Shown here: positions 11,918-22,270 of the stretch, piece after piece
Layout: the number at the start of each line of letters is the position of its first letter
How positions within the stretch are numbered: the first letter of the stretch is position 1
Source: Demequina globuliformis
GTDB lineage: Bacteria > Actinomycetota > Actinomycetes > Actinomycetales > Demequinaceae
Direction of reading: 5' to 3'
Length of the DNA stretch: 64,000 nt
Assembly: GCF_000975155.1 (NCBI RefSeq)
Contig: NZ_BBRG01000001.1
Location: 1-64,000 of the forward strand
The notes under the pieces: generated by a model
The model's input: only the letters and a program-made list of their open reading frames with translations
What the model was told of the DNA's origin: nothing
The model's database searches: none
Made by a program: the position numbers and the translations under genes

Positions 11918-13089
11918 GAGCTGTATGCGCTGTTCTCGTGGACGTAGTCGTGGGTCAAGTCGTTGGTCCAGACGGTGGCGGAGGCCGCACCTGCGTGAAG
12001 GTCGACTTCTACGGTCACCTCGCGGCCGGTGAGGTCCACCAGGTCGCGGTCCTCCCCCACCCCTGAGGCACGGCACACCTGCACGCCGTTGACGTAAACG
12101 TCGAGCGTGGTCGCGTCGTAGGGGGCCACGGACTCAGGAACGGTGCCGGCCGCGGAAATGATGCGTCCCCAGTTGGGGTCGTTGCCAAAGATTGCGGTCT
12201 TGAAGAGGTTGGAGCGCGTGATCGCCCGTGCGACTGCCTCGGCCGCCTCCTCACTGGTGGCGTTCGAGACTGTCACCGCGATGTCGTGGCCCGCGCCCTC
12301 AGCGTCAGCGACGAGCTGGCGAGACAGGCTAGCGAGCACCTCGGTCAACGCCTCCTCGAATTCCGCCGCTGGAACCTCCTGGCCGGAGGCCCCAGAAGAC
12401 ATCAAAATGACGGTGTCGTTGGTGGACATGCATCCGTCGGAGTCGACGCGGTTGAGGGTGCGGGAGACGGCCGATGCGAGGGTTGCCTGGGCAACGGCGG
12501 TATCGATGATCGCGTCGGTGGTGACCACACACAGCATCGTGGCCATGCCTGGCGCGAGCATGCCGGCGCCCTTGGCCATGCCGCCCACAGTCCAGCCGGA
12601 GCGCTCCGAGACAGCCGTCTTCGGCACCGAGTCTGTCGTCATGATGCCCTGAGCCGCGTCCAGCCCGCCCTCGGCGGAAAGCGTGGCGATCGCAGCATCG
12701 GCCCCCGTCAACAAGGTGTCCATCGGCAATCGCACGCCGATGAGTCCCGTCGAACACACCACCACGTCGCCGGCACCGACGTCGCGACCTGTGCCCTGAA
12801 GGGCCTGAGCAACGTGCTCGGCGGTGCGGTGCGTGTCGTGGAACCCCTCGGGGCCGGTACACGCATTCGCGCCGCCCGAGTTCAAGATGACAGCGTCCGC
12901 CTTGCCATCGCTCACGACCTGCCGCGACCACGTCACGGGCGCAGCCTCAATTCGATTGGTCGTGAAGACACCAGCGGCCACTTTCGCCGGCCCCTCGTTC
13001 ACGACGACGGTCACGTCCTTGGCACCCGTCCACTTAATACCCGCGGCCACGCCGGCGGCCACGAATCCGCGTGCTGACGTCACACTCAC
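11914..13089 (-). CDS. argJ: Bifunctional glutamate N-acetyltransferase / ornithine acetyltransferase
   Basis: Recycles the acetyl group from N-acetylornithine to glutamate and may also use acetyl-CoA. The 391-residue precursor cleaves itself; the nucleophilic threonine is in the MATMLC motif, preceded by KGAGMLAPG. It starts with GTG at 13089, overlapping the argC stop as GTGA. The presence of argJ and absence of argE indicate the cyclic acetyl pathway. Confidence 0.96.
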   Translation of the reverse strand: MSVTSARGFVAAGVAAGIKWTGAKDVTVVVNEGPAKVAAGVFTTNRIEAAPVTWSRQVVSDGKADAVILNSGGANACTGPEGFHDTHRTAEHVAQALQGTGRDVGAGDVVVCSTGLIGVRLPMDTLLTGADAAIATLSAEGGLDAAQGIMTTDSVPKTAVSERSGWTVGGMAKGAGMLAPGMATMLCVVTTDAIIDTAVAQATLASAVSRTLNRVDSDGCMSTNDTVILMSSGASGQEVPAAEFEEALTEVLASLSRQLVADAEGAGHDIAVTVSNATSEEAAEAVARAITRSNLFKTAIFGNDPNWGRIISAAGTVPESVAPYDATTLDVYVNGVQVCRASGVGEDRDLVDLTGREVTVEVDLHAGAASATVWTNDLTHDYVHENSAYSS

Positions 13090-14129
13090 GGTGCCACCCC
13101 CAGGACTTGGAGTCCGCTCGTTTCGGGGTACCCCAGCGCCAGGTTCATCGACTGCAGCGCCTGTCCGGCGGTGCCCTTGACCAGATTGTCGATCGCGCTG
13201 ATGACGACCACGCGTCCGGCCTTCTCGTCAACCGCGACCTGCACCAGGCAGGTGTTGGCGCCCAACGTTGCGGCGGTCGTGGGCCACTGGCCCTCGGGCA
13301 GAAGGTGAACGAAGGGCTCGTCCGCGTAAGCCTGCTCCCACGCCGCCCGGACCTCGTCAGCGCTCACTCCTGAAGCCAACGGCGCCGTGATCGTGGCAAG
13401 GATGCCACGTGCCATCGGCACCAGCGTGGGGGTGAAGGAGATCTTGACGTCGTCTGCGCCAGCGACGCCCAAGTTCTGAACAATCTCGGGGATGTGGCGG
13501 TGAATACCCCCCACTCCGTATGCACTGGCGGCGCCGAGGCCCTCAGACGCCAGCAGGTTGGTCGCCAACTTTTTGCCGGCTCCCGAGTATCCGTTCGCAA
13601 GCACGGCGACGATGTCCGTGGGGTCGATCACTGAGGCGGCTACGCCGGGCTGCAGGCCGAGCGTCACGGCGGTGACATTGCATCCGGGCACAGCAATGCG
13701 CTTGACGCCGGGCAACACATCTCGCTGGTGGCCGTCGGCCGTCATCAACTCCGGCATTCCGTATGGCCAGGTGCCGGAGTGGACCCCGCCGTAGTACTCC
13801 GCCCACGCGTCGGATGAGGCGAGGCGGTGGTCAGCACCGCAGTCGATGACAAGCGTGTCGGGCGACAACTGGGCAGCCACTTCCCCAGACGCCCCGTGGG
13901 GCAGCGCCAAAACGACCACATCGTGGCCCGCGAGCGTGTCCGGCGAGGTCGCGACAATCTCGCGGTCGGCGAGCGTGCGCAAGTGAGGCTGGTGCACCCC
14001 CAATCGGTCACCGGCGGAGGAATGAGCGGTCAGCGCTCCGAACTCCACGTCCGGATGCTCGCTGAACACGCGCAACACCTCGCCGCCAACATATCCGGAG
14101 GCACCAGAGACTGCGACTGAGATTGGCAT
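13086..14129 (-). CDS. argC: N-acetyl-gamma-glutamyl-phosphate reductase
   Basis: NADPH-dependent reductase of 347 residues with the Rossmann motif GASGYVGGE at the N-terminus and the catalytic cysteine in VPGCNVTA. It is the first gene of the argCJBDFRGH operon. No ribosome binding site precedes ATG 14129; instead TATAGT lies 7 bases upstream, so the mRNA probably begins at the ATG itself. A second ATG two codons upstream (14135) is less likely for that reason. Confidence 0.95.
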   Translation of the reverse strand: MPISVAVSGASGYVGGEVLRVFSEHPDVEFGALTAHSSAGDRLGVHQPHLRTLADREIVATSPDTLAGHDVVVLALPHGASGEVAAQLSPDTLVIDCGADHRLASSDAWAEYYGGVHSGTWPYGMPELMTADGHQRDVLPGVKRIAVPGCNVTAVTLGLQPGVAASVIDPTDIVAVLANGYSGAGKKLATNLLASEGLGAASAYGVGGIHRHIPEIVQNLGVAGADDVKISFTPTLVPMARGILATITAPLASGVSADEVRAAWEQAYADEPFVHLLPEGQWPTTAATLGANTCLVQVAVDEKAGRVVVISAIDNLVKGTAGQALQSMNLALGYPETSGLQVLGVAP

Positions 14130-14144
14130 ATGCATAACTATACA
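14129..14144 (-). promoter_or_regulatory. Leaderless argC promoter with overlapping ARG box
   Basis: Minus-strand TGTATAGTTATGCA (14144-14131) is an imperfect palindrome of the ARG-box type. Its core contains the -10 element TATAGT (14142-14137). Seven bases after the -10 comes ATG 14129, the normal spacing for a leaderless actinobacterial start. ArgR bound here would block the -10 box directly. No good -35 box is seen. Confidence 0.6.
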
Positions 14145-14218
14145 CGCCAGTGCATGCCCAGCCCCGTGCCCAGGCCGGCGTGGCGCGGGGTAGCGCCACC
14201 GCATGTCACGATGAACGA

Positions 14219-15202
14219 ATGCTGGCCATCATCGCGTCCGCCCACGGCAGTCCAGAAGTCCTGACGCTCCGGGAGGTCCCAGACCCCACCCCGGCCGCGG
14301 GTCAGGTCACTGTGGCCGTCACCGCCGCTGGCGTCAACTTCATTGACACATACCAACGCAGCGGCGTCTACCCCGTCCCGACGCCCTTCACTCCTGGCCT
14401 CGAAGGAGCGGGGACGGTGACAGCGGTCGGCCCCGAGGTCACGGGGTTCGCCGTGGGTGACCGCGTCGCCTGGTGTGCCGGCGCAGGCTCGTACGCCGAG
14501 CAGGTAGTCATCGGTGCCGAGGACTGTTTCCACGTGCCTGCCGGGATTGCACTCCCCACTGCTGCGGCGCTGATGCTTCAGGGCCTCACCGCCCACTACC
14601 TCAGCGCCTCGACGTTTCCTCTCCAGTCCGGTCATGTCGCGCTCGTTCATGCGGGCGCTGGCGGTGTGGGTCTCCTCCTCACGCAACTCGCGGTGGCGCG
14701 CGGCGCGAGGGTCATCACCACCGTCTCAAGCGATGACAAGGAACACCTGTCCCGCGAAGCGGGGGCCTCCGACGTGGTGCGGTACGACAAGATGACCGAT
14801 CTTTCCCGAGAGCTCCCGAGCGCTATCAGGGAACTTACTGGCGGGACAGGAGTCGACGTCGTATACGACGGCGTGGGCGCCTCCACCTTCGACGGCTCAC
14901 TTGCCTCACTCGCCCCACGGGGCACGTTGGTGCTGTTTGGCGGGGCATCAGGACAGGTGCCGGCATTCGACCTCCAGCGCCTCAACGCGGCCGGGTCGCT
15001 TTGGGTGACGCGACCGTCTTTGGGGCACTACCTCGCTTCGCAGGAGGAACGCGCGTGGCGAGCCGGCGAGCTGTTCTCGGCGGTCGCGGCTGGAGAACTC
15101 AACGTCAGGATCGGCGTCACCTACTCCTTGGCAGAGGCTGCCGCAGCGCACGCCGCACTTGAGGCGCGCACCACCATGGGCAAGGTACTCCTCCTGCCCT
15201 GA
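14219..15202 (+). CDS. NADPH:quinone oxidoreductase-like (MDR superfamily)
   Basis: A zinc-free medium-chain dehydrogenase of 327 residues. It has the N-terminal GroES-like fold ([15 protein letters not shown]) and the nucleotide-binding motif [15 protein letters not shown] near residue 145. The VYDGVG and TRPSLGHY segments are typical of quinone oxidoreductase 1. It would reduce quinones or related enones with NADPH in the cytoplasm. It is divergent from argC, with 89 bases between the two starts. A ribosome binding site is not obvious at ATG 14219. Confidence 0.9.
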   Translation: MLAIIASAHGSPEVLTLREVPDPTPAAGQVTVAVTAAGVNFIDTYQRSGVYPVPTPFTPGLEGAGTVTAVGPEVTGFAVGDRVAWCAGAGSYAEQVVIGAEDCFHVPAGIALPTAAALMLQGLTAHYLSASTFPLQSGHVALVHAGAGGVGLLLTQLAVARGARVITTVSSDDKEHLSREAGASDVVRYDKMTDLSRELPSAIRELTGGTGVDVVYDGVGASTFDGSLASLAPRGTLVLFGGASGQVPAFDLQRLNAAGSLWVTRPSLGHYLASQEERAWRAGELFSAVAAGELNVRIGVTYSLAEAAAAHAALEARTTMGKVLLLP

Positions 15203-15273
15203 CGCGACGCGTCGCAACCCACGAGACGCGAGGCCGACACGTCGTGGACACATCGGCGCGGCACAATGGCGTC

Positions 15274-15783
15274 ATGCAGAACCTGCGACTGAGGGTCATG
15301 CGACCCGCGGACCTCGACACCGTGCTGCGCCTCAACAATGAAGCAGCGCCGGCGGTCAACGAGCTGGACCGCGACTCCCTCACCCAGTTGAGGGACATGT
15401 GCGACGTGGCGCTCATCGCCGCGAATCGCGACGGCGACATCATCGCGTTCCTGCTGTCGCTCGCCGGCGGCCAGGACTACGACTCCGAGAACTATCGCTG
15501 GTTCGAACAACGTCGCGTGCGCCACCAGTACATCGACCGCATTGTGGTCGCGGGTCCCGCTCGCGGTACCGGTGTGGGCCGCGCGATGTACGAGTCCGTG
15601 TTCGAGCGTGCCCGCGAGCGCAGCGCCACTGAAGTGAATGCGGAGGTCAATCTGCGCCCGGCGAACCCGCGCTCGATGGCGTTCCACGAGCGGCTGGGCT
15701 TTCGTCAAATTGGCGAACAGGAAACCAAGGGCAACACCGTGCGCGTCGCCATGCTGTCGCGCGCGGTCGACGGCGTCTTCTAA
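15274..15783 (+). CDS. GNAT family N-acetyltransferase
   Basis: A 169-residue acetyltransferase of the COG3818-like group. It contains the acetyl-CoA loop VAGPARGTGVGRAMYE and the late-strand NPRSMAFHERLGF motif; the substrate is unknown. The start at 15274 has no Shine-Dalgarno sequence but is preceded by CACAAT six bases upstream, so it is probably leaderless. Its stop abuts that of the convergent MFS gene with no gap. Confidence 0.88.
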   Translation: MQNLRLRVMRPADLDTVLRLNNEAAPAVNELDRDSLTQLRDMCDVALIAANRDGDIIAFLLSLAGGQDYDSENYRWFEQRRVRHQYIDRIVVAGPARGTGVGRAMYESVFERARERSATEVNAEVNLRPANPRSMAFHERLGFRQIGEQETKGNTVRVAMLSRAVDGVF

Positions 15784-17304
15784 CTACGCTCCGGGAGCGA
15801 CGCGTTCGTCGCCTTCCACAGCCGCGGTCCGGGGCAACAGTTGTCGAGGCATGACGAATTGCCAGGCGAGCACGGCCCCAGCCGCCATGACGAGTGCCGG
15901 CAGTACCAGAGTCTGTGCCATCGCCGTTGAGAAGCTCTCGAGGACGGCATCCGGGAGTGGGCCCTGCGTCAGGGAGCCCGCCACGGCTTCACCACCGACC
16001 GTGGGAGCACCGTTGCCGAACTCTGACAGTTCCGCACTCACCCGCGACACCATGACAGTGGCGATCGCTGCCGAACCCATCACGGCACCGACCTGGCGCG
16101 TGGTGTTGTAGACGCCGGCCCCCGCCCCCGCCGCGCTCGTTGGCAAACCGCGGGTCGCGGTGGAGGACAGCGGACCCCACATGAACGAACTCGCGATCCC
16201 GATCATGAGTGGAGGAATCAACAGCACCACGAGGGGCGTCTGCGGTGTCATCAGCCACAGGTAGGACAGGGTCGCGAGCGCATTGATGCTCATGGCGGGC
16301 ACCACGAGGTAGCGAGGGTGAACGCGGTCGGTGAGTTTGCCCGCCAGCGGCGCGAGCGCGATCGAGGCGACCGCGGTCGGAACCGACATCAGGGCTGACT
16401 CGGTGGGCGTCATCCCCAGCGCGACCTGGTAGAAGTACACCAGCGGGATGAACATCGCGGTGGTAGCGAAGCCGACGGCACTGATGGCCGTGGACGCGAC
16501 AGCAAAATTGCGCTCCTTAAACAACCCCAAGGGCACGAGCGGCTCCCCCGTGTTGCGACGCTGCCACCACACAAACACTGCCAGCACCGCGAGGCCCGTC
16601 GCGATCATGACCCAAATCCAGGGCGCCCACGCGTACGTTTGCCCCTCCTGAACCGCGAACACCAGCAAGAACATACCGACGGCTGAGAGCACCACTCCCC
16701 ACCAGTCGAATTGATGTGAATGCGTCTCCAGCGATGGCACCAAGCGCCACGCGAGCACGAACGCGACGATCCCGACGGGCACATTCACGATGAAGATCCA
16801 CTCCCACCCCAGCGAATCGACCAATACGCCCCCAAGAAGCGGGCCCACCAGCGTCGCGATGCCGGCCACCGCACCCCACAGCGCCATCGCCGGCCCGCGC
16901 CGGTGCGCGGGGAACGTGCGTGTGATGACGGCCATCGTTTGCGGCGTCATCATCGCCGCCCCTAGGCCCTGAACCGCGCGCGCAGCGATCAGGTTGGCGA
17001 TGGGAGAGCCTGGCAGTGTCTCCGCGAGCCCGCACGCGAGAGAGGCGAGGGTAAAGGTCGACAGGCCAATGAGGTACACACGACGCGGACCGAACCGGTC
17101 GCCGAGCCGCCCAGTGATGAGCAACGGCACGGCGTAGCTAAGCAGGTATGCACTAGTGACCCAGATGACTTGGGTGGTCGTGGCGCCCAGGTCCGACTGG
17201 ATGGTGGGATTCGCAATCGACACGATGGTCGTGTCCACCAAAATCATGAAAAACCCCAGCACAAGCGCCCACAGCGCGGGCCAGGGACTACGGTGAGTCG
17301 TCAC
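15784..17304 (-). CDS. MFS transporter, DHA2 (EmrB/QacA) drug:H+ antiporter family
   Basis: An integral membrane exporter of 506 residues with 14 predicted hydrophobic segments. It carries the DHA2 signatures FMILVDTTIVSIANPTIQ in helix 1, the motif A GRLGDRFGPRRVYL and the motif C region GPLLGGVL. It probably expels hydrophobic or cationic compounds using the proton gradient. I chose GTG 17304, which puts the first helix about 10 residues in and lies six bases after TACTGT, suggesting a leaderless start. It is divergent from an SDR gene across a 67-base region. Confidence 0.92.
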   Translation of the reverse strand: MTTHRSPWPALWALVLGFFMILVDTTIVSIANPTIQSDLGATTTQVIWVTSAYLLSYAVPLLITGRLGDRFGPRRVYLIGLSTFTLASLACGLAETLPGSPIANLIAARAVQGLGAAMMTPQTMAVITRTFPAHRRGPAMALWGAVAGIATLVGPLLGGVLVDSLGWEWIFIVNVPVGIVAFVLAWRLVPSLETHSHQFDWWGVVLSAVGMFLLVFAVQEGQTYAWAPWIWVMIATGLAVLAVFVWWQRRNTGEPLVPLGLFKERNFAVASTAISAVGFATTAMFIPLVYFYQVALGMTPTESALMSVPTAVASIALAPLAGKLTDRVHPRYLVVPAMSINALATLSYLWLMTPQTPLVVLLIPPLMIGIASSFMWGPLSSTATRGLPTSAAGAGAGVYNTTRQVGAVMGSAAIATVMVSRVSAELSEFGNGAPTVGGEAVAGSLTQGPLPDAVLESFSTAMAQTLVLPALVMAAGAVLAWQFVMPRQLLPRTAAVEGDERVAPGA

Positions 17305-17371
17305 CAGCCCACAGTAGACCGGGACGCGCGCGCCATGGTGCGCGCGCACGCCGCGCCGTTACGCTGATGGA
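17305..17371. promoter_or_regulatory. Divergent leaderless promoter pair
   Basis: Minus strand: TACTGT (17316-17311), six bases, then GTG 17304 of the MFS gene. Plus strand: TACGCT (17360-17365), six bases, then ATG 17372 of the SDR gene. The two -10 boxes lie 43 bases apart, so a regulator here could act on both genes. Confidence 0.5.
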
Positions 17372-18418
17372 ATGCGCATCCTCATTGTCGGAGGCACGGG
17401 CCTCATCTCCTCGGAAGTGGCTCACACTCTCGCACGAGCAGGCCACGATCTCACCCTGATCACCCGCGGCCGCTCAACCACGGCATCGGCCCCAGCAGGC
17501 GCCCACACCATCACTGCTGACGCGACCGCCCCAGACGCACTGCGCGCCGCCCTGCGCGGGCCCCGCTTGCGCGGCGAGAGCTTTGACGCGGTGCTACAAA
17601 GTGTCGCGTTTACGCCCGAGCATGTGGCTCAGGACATTGAGACCTTCGCGCCGCTGACGCAGCAGTACATGCTGATCGCCACCTCGGCGAGCTACGCCAC
17701 CTTTGACCGGTTCCATGCGTTGAGCGAGGGGGACCCACAACGCAACGACTATTGGGAGTACGCCCGCCTCAAGGCCCAGGCGGAACAGGTGCTGCGCGAA
17801 CGTGCTGACGCGGCGGGCCTGCCATGGACCATCGTGCGACCCGCACACACCTATGGCCCTTCCAAGATTCCGGCATACACGGGCAACTCTCGCCTGCCGT
17901 GGACGATCGTCGATCGTATGCGGCGCGGCGCGGACATTCCGGTGCCAGGTGACGGAACGGCGCTGTGGACACTCACCCATGCGCGCGACGTCGCCGCTGG
18001 CATCGCGGGACTCATGGGGAATGCGAGGGCATTGGGCGAGGCCGTCCACATCACCTCGGATGAGGCGCTCACGTGGAACGCAATCTACGCAACCATCGCG
18101 CGCGCGGCGGGCCTCACTGCCGAGCAGTGGGAACGCCAGCGCATCAGCGTGCCCTCTGATGCCATGGTCGCCGCGGCACCGCACCAAACCGGATCCATCT
18201 ACGGCGACAAGATGCACCCTGCGGTCTACGACACCACCCGGATCAAAGACCTCGTCCCAGGATGGCAGGCGCACACGTCGTTTGCCGAGGGAATCAACGA
18301 GTGCGTGGAATGGTTCGAGGCCGACCAGGGACGCCAAGAGGTCGATGACGACGCGAACGCGATGTTTGACCGCCTGAGTGCGATCTATCGGCGTGCCCTT
18401 GCGGAGGCTGGCGCGTGA
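17372..18418 (+). CDS. NAD-dependent epimerase/dehydratase-like SDR protein
   Basis: An atypical/extended SDR of 348 residues. It has the Rossmann motif VGGTGLISS at residues 6-14 and a YARLK motif near residue 130 that matches the catalytic YxxxK pair. Next comes a TIVRPAHTYGPSK segment, as in nucleotide-sugar epimerases. Substrate unknown. The stop overlaps the start of the next gene (GTGA), linking it to the TetR-like regulator. Confidence 0.88.
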   Translation: MRILIVGGTGLISSEVAHTLARAGHDLTLITRGRSTTASAPAGAHTITADATAPDALRAALRGPRLRGESFDAVLQSVAFTPEHVAQDIETFAPLTQQYMLIATSASYATFDRFHALSEGDPQRNDYWEYARLKAQAEQVLRERADAAGLPWTIVRPAHTYGPSKIPAYTGNSRLPWTIVDRMRRGADIPVPGDGTALWTLTHARDVAAGIAGLMGNARALGEAVHITSDEALTWNAIYATIARAAGLTAEQWERQRISVPSDAMVAAAPHQTGSIYGDKMHPAVYDTTRIKDLVPGWQAHTSFAEGINECVEWFEADQGRQEVDDDANAMFDRLSAIYRRALAEAGA

Positions 18419-19074
18419 GCATCTTCCGCCGGCGCTCACACGCCACAGATCCGCAGCGTGACGCGCAGGTGCGACGCGCCCTCATGGATGCGGCGGTGCG
18501 GGTACTCGGCCGCGATAAAGACGCGAGTCTTGCGGCCATCGCGAGCACCGCTGGCGTGGACACCCGCGAGGCCGCACGCGTGGTCGGTGACCGCGCCGGG
18601 TTGATCAAGCACACGGTGCTGCGCGGAGCGCACCGCGTGGGGCAGTCGGCATTCCTTGACGACGGCACTCCCCCGGAACAAATCGCCATGCTGATTGGCC
18701 GCGTGTGGGAGGACCAGGAGGGCGTGCTGCACCTCACCCACCTTGCATCGACAGGCCGGTATCGCTCCGAGGTTGAACGCGAGCTCGCACCCTTGCGCGC
18801 CACCCTCATCGACGCGCTACGGCGCGGAATGGACGACGGTACGGTCCGCAACGACCTTCCTGAGGCCGCCTTGGCGTGGATGGTTGAGCAGGCGACGTGG
18901 AACACCGTGCGGATGGCCTCTCAGCGTCCAGAACTCTCAACGGACTGGCGCCGCGTGGCCATGGCCCAAACCTTGTGTTCTGCTGGAGTGGGCTGGCGGG
19001 ACGCCATCGCTACGGCTCAGCGCGCCGCTGCGCGCCTCGACGCCGAACACACCGGAGCACGCTCAACGCACTGA
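18415..19074 (+). CDS. TetR-like transcriptional regulator
   Basis: A 219-residue protein. The first 60 residues resemble a TetR helix-turn-helix region (VRRALMDAAVRVLGRDKDASLAAIASTAGVDTREAARVVG), followed by an all-helical C-terminal half. The recognition helix is not canonical, so the family call is moderate. It starts with GTG at 18415 coupled to the SDR gene and lies 28 bases before a dehydrogenase gene, suggesting a small self-regulated redox operon. Confidence 0.72.
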   Translation: MSIFRRRSHATDPQRDAQVRRALMDAAVRVLGRDKDASLAAIASTAGVDTREAARVVGDRAGLIKHTVLRGAHRVGQSAFLDDGTPPEQIAMLIGRVWEDQEGVLHLTHLASTGRYRSEVERELAPLRATLIDALRRGMDDGTVRNDLPEAALAWMVEQATWNTVRMASQRPELSTDWRRVAMAQTLCSAGVGWRDAIATAQRAAARLDAEHTGARSTH

Positions 19075-19102
19075 CAGCCCCCACCTCACAAAGGAGGAAC
19101 CA

Positions 19103-20092
19103 ATGCACGCCATCGCTGCACTCGACGCTCGCCCTGTCGACGATCCGCTCGCATTCCGGGACATCGACATCCCCGAGCCGGACCCACGCGCCACGGACCT
19201 CGTGGTACGCGTGGAGGCTACGTCCGTCAACCCCACGGACACCCAGCGCCGCATGCGCGTGAAAGCTGACGGACCGCCTCGCATCTTTGGGTTCGACGGC
19301 GCTGGGACCGTGACCGCGATGGGCGACCAGGTGCAGGGCTTTGAGGTCGGCGACGAGGTCTGGTGGGCCGGCGACGCGGGACGCGCAGGCGCCAACGCAG
19401 AGTATGAGGCGGTGGACTATCGCATCGTGGCCCGCAAGCCCACGTCCTTGACGTTTGCGGAAGCCGCGGCACTTCCGCTCACGGCGCTCACCGCGTGGGA
19501 AGGCATGTTCGACTCCATGCGGCTCAGCCGCGAAGACTCGGGGACACTGCTCATGGTGGGTGGCGCCGGCGGAGTGGGATCGATCCTGACCCAGCTTGCC
19601 AAGGCGGTCACATCGTTGACGGTGATCGCGACGGCTTCGCGGCCCGACTCGGAGCAGTGGTGCCGCGACATGGGGGCGGACCACGTCGTGTCCCATCACG
19701 ACCTCGCCGCAGCGGTGAAGGCCGTCCACCCTGCGCCCGTCGATTACGTGTTTTCGAGCTACACCCCGGGAAACATCGAGGCATACGGTGAGTTGCTGCG
19801 CCCGTTTGGGCAGATCGTGTCGATCGATGGCGGCAATCTCGATCTTCTGCCGCTCTTTCCCAAAGCCGTCGGTTTCCACTGGGGATACATGTTCGCCAGG
19901 TCGCGCTACGAGACATGGGACATGGCCCAACAGGGCCGCATCCTCGCAGAGGTCGCCGACCTCGTTGACGCCGGTGCTGTCCGCTCCACCTTGACGACCG
20001 CGATCCACGACTTCACGGCCGAGGGAATGCGAGAGGCCCACCGGCTCGTCGAGTCCCACTCCATGATTGGCAAAGTGGTCGTCCACCGGTAG
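19103..20092 (+). CDS. Zinc-type alcohol dehydrogenase / quinone oxidoreductase-like (MDR)
   Basis: A 329-residue medium-chain dehydrogenase of the ZADH group. It has a GroES-like N-terminus (ATSVNPTDTQRR) and the NADPH-binding motif MVGGAGGVGSILTQLA near residue 155. It lacks the cysteine set of the structural zinc lobe, so despite the usual name it is probably zinc-free. A perfect ribosome binding site (AAAGGAGG) sits 7 bases before ATG 19103. Confidence 0.9.
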   Translation: MHAIAALDARPVDDPLAFRDIDIPEPDPRATDLVVRVEATSVNPTDTQRRMRVKADGPPRIFGFDGAGTVTAMGDQVQGFEVGDEVWWAGDAGRAGANAEYEAVDYRIVARKPTSLTFAEAAALPLTALTAWEGMFDSMRLSREDSGTLLMVGGAGGVGSILTQLAKAVTSLTVIATASRPDSEQWCRDMGADHVVSHHDLAAAVKAVHPAPVDYVFSSYTPGNIEAYGELLRPFGQIVSIDGGNLDLLPLFPKAVGFHWGYMFARSRYETWDMAQQGRILAEVADLVDAGAVRSTLTTAIHDFTAEGMREAHRLVESHSMIGKVVVHR

Positions 20093-20155
20093 CGACTCGG
20101 GCGCCCAGTCCGGACGCTAGTGGAGGCGTATGCCCAGGTATGCCATGCTCATGAC

Positions 20156-20881
20156 ATGCGCGCTACTCGGGCCCTTGTCTTGACGCTGGCGGCGATGACG
20201 CTCGCCGCGTGCACCACCTCAAGCACCCCGACGGACGTCACCTCCGCGGCCTCGGCGCCGGCGGAGACCGGCGAGGCATCGGCCCAGCCCACGCACACAG
20301 GCGCCTCTGCGGCCCCACGCAGCAGTGCGTCCGCAGAGGCGGCCGATGCCCCAGAGCCTTCCGTCCCAGGCGAGGGCACCGCTGAGGCTGGGGCCGGTGA
20401 CGTGGGTTCGATCACGACCGACCCGTATTGCGCGCCTGCTCTGGCGGGCGCGGAGGCCATGGGCGCGCTACTCGACGCGACCGACCGCAAGTCGACTGAG
20501 ACCGGGATGGCCGACGACGGCGGCAGCGTCTCGGCCATGAATGAGGCCGGAGCGGACATGCGTGCTGCGGCAGACACGGTCGCCACGCAGTGGACGCAGG
20601 CCGCACGGCTGGTGGAAGACGCGGCTGCACCGACCAATTCCTCGCCCACCGCGGCAGAGGCCACCGCAGCCTTCGACGACGTATCGACGTACCTCACCGA
20701 CTGGGTGAATCCGGAAGCGACCATCGCAGCCGAGTCCTCCTCGATCGCCGACTACGACACGGCGACGGCGGAGTTGCTGATGCGCCCCGGTGTCACCGCA
20801 GCGGCTGCGGCGGGCGGTGCCGGACTATCGGTGGTCCTCAGCTACACGCTGGAGCGCTGCGGCGAACTACCGCAGTTCTAG
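20156..20881 (+). CDS. Putative lipoprotein, Ser/Ala/Thr-rich
   Basis: A 241-residue protein with a lipoprotein signal peptide: positively charged start, hydrophobic core, and lipobox LAAC with the cysteine at residue 19. The first 90 residues of the mature part are low-complexity A/S/T/P/E linker. A globular part containing a YCAPAL segment and a late cysteine (LERCGEL) follows. No family recognised. CATGCT six bases before the ATG suggests a leaderless start. The stop TAG is shared with the convergent transaldolase stop through CTAG at 20878-20881. Confidence 0.8.
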   Translation: MRATRALVLTLAAMTLAACTTSSTPTDVTSAASAPAETGEASAQPTHTGASAAPRSSASAEAADAPEPSVPGEGTAEAGAGDVGSITTDPYCAPALAGAEAMGALLDATDRKSTETGMADDGGSVSAMNEAGADMRAAADTVATQWTQAARLVEDAAAPTNSSPTAAEATAAFDDVSTYLTDWVNPEATIAAESSSIADYDTATAELLMRPGVTAAAAAGGAGLSVVLSYTLERCGELPQF

Positions 20882-22014
20882 CTCCGCGCGAGTTGATCGC
20901 CGACTCGTGCGAGCAAGTCATCCCACGCGTCAGCGAACTTGGCAATACCTTCGTCTTCCAACTGAGCAGTGACATCGGCCATGTCGACACCCGCGTCAGC
21001 CAAGTGCGCGAAGGTCTCGCGAGCATCGTCGTAGGCGTCGCGCACGGAATCCCAGTCCTGCGGGTTCGCGGGCACGTCGCCATGATCCGCAAAGGCCTCG
21101 ATCGTGCCTTCGGGCATTGTGTTCACCGTGCCACGAGTAACGAGCTCATCCACGTACTTGGTGTCCGGATAGGCGTCATCCTTCACCGATGTCGACGCCC
21201 ACAGCGGACGCTGCGGGTGCGCGCCTTCCTCCGCGAGCGCTACCCACCTGTCGGAGGCCAAGACCTGCTCGTGGTGTGCGAACGCGAGACGCGCATTGGC
21301 GACGGCCGCGCGACCTCGAAGTGGGGAGCCGGGAGCGCCCGAGTCAAGGCGCTTGTCCACCTCGGCGTCCACCCTGGAGACGAAGAACGACGCGACCGAC
21401 TCGATCGACGCGAGGTCCCTCCCGGCGTCGCGAGCATCCTCCAAGCCGTCCAGATAGGCGTCAACGACCGCCTGATACCGCTCGAGGGAGAAGATCAATG
21501 TGACGTTAACCGAGATGCCCTCGGCGATGGCGGCACGTATGGCAGGCAAGCCCTCCACGGTTGCGGGAATCTTGATCATGACGTTGGGGCGGTCGACGAG
21601 CCACCACAACTGACGGGCCTCGGCGATCGTCGCTTCAGTGTCGCGGGCAAAGCGAGGGTCGACCTCGATCGACACGCGACCATCAACACCGTTCGTGGCG
21701 TCCCATACGGGTCGAAGGACGTCGCAAGCCTCGCGCACGTCCGCGGTCGTCACCATGCGGACAGCCTCCTCGACGTCTACCGACCTGGCGGCGAGCTCGC
21801 GGATCTGCGCGTCGTACTGGTCGGAGCCGGACACTGCGGCAGCAAAGATCGACGGGTTGGTCGTCACACCCACAATCGACTTCGCGTGCAAGTCACGCTG
21901 CAATGATCCGCTGCGAAGCCGATCGCGGCTGAGATCATCGAGCCAGATCGACACTCCGGCCTCGGAGAGCGCGGCGAGCGAGGTAGCGGTGGACTCAGGT
22001 GCAGGCGCGGACAT
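20878..22014 (-). CDS. tal: Transaldolase
   Basis: Transfers a dihydroxyacetone unit between sugar phosphates in the non-oxidative pentose phosphate pathway. The 378-residue size is normal for the actinobacterial transaldolase subgroup. Conserved [13 protein letters not shown] lies near residue 45, and the Schiff-base lysine lies in [11 protein letters not shown]. It is divergent from zwf-gnd across 256 bases, so tal, zwf and gnd form a compact pentose phosphate locus. Transketolase and opcA, which often accompany them, are absent here. Confidence 0.96.
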   Translation of the reverse strand: MSAPAPESTATSLAALSEAGVSIWLDDLSRDRLRSGSLQRDLHAKSIVGVTTNPSIFAAAVSGSDQYDAQIRELAARSVDVEEAVRMVTTADVREACDVLRPVWDATNGVDGRVSIEVDPRFARDTEATIAEARQLWWLVDRPNVMIKIPATVEGLPAIRAAIAEGISVNVTLIFSLERYQAVVDAYLDGLEDARDAGRDLASIESVASFFVSRVDAEVDKRLDSGAPGSPLRGRAAVANARLAFAHHEQVLASDRWVALAEEGAHPQRPLWASTSVKDDAYPDTKYVDELVTRGTVNTMPEGTIEAFADHGDVPANPQDWDSVRDAYDDARETFAHLADAGVDMADVTAQLEDEGIAKFADAWDDLLARVGDQLARS

Positions 22015-22270
22015 GGCGGCCTCCTTCGTTGGTGGCTGGTGCGTACTCCTGGGCAACCCCCTCAGTGCGCTCAGCATTCCACGCGCACGCGCCACCTGCA
22101 CGGCGGATGCACAATCCTCACCCGACGTTCACCGGACTGCCAGGCACAAGACCCGGGCCTCCCGATGTCGCTTCCGGGCACGCGTGCTGCTGTGGCCCTA
22201 GTGTGGAGGTGACCGCGCGGACCACAGCTCGCATGCGTGCGCGCAACAATTCCAACGTGAGGAAGTCCCC

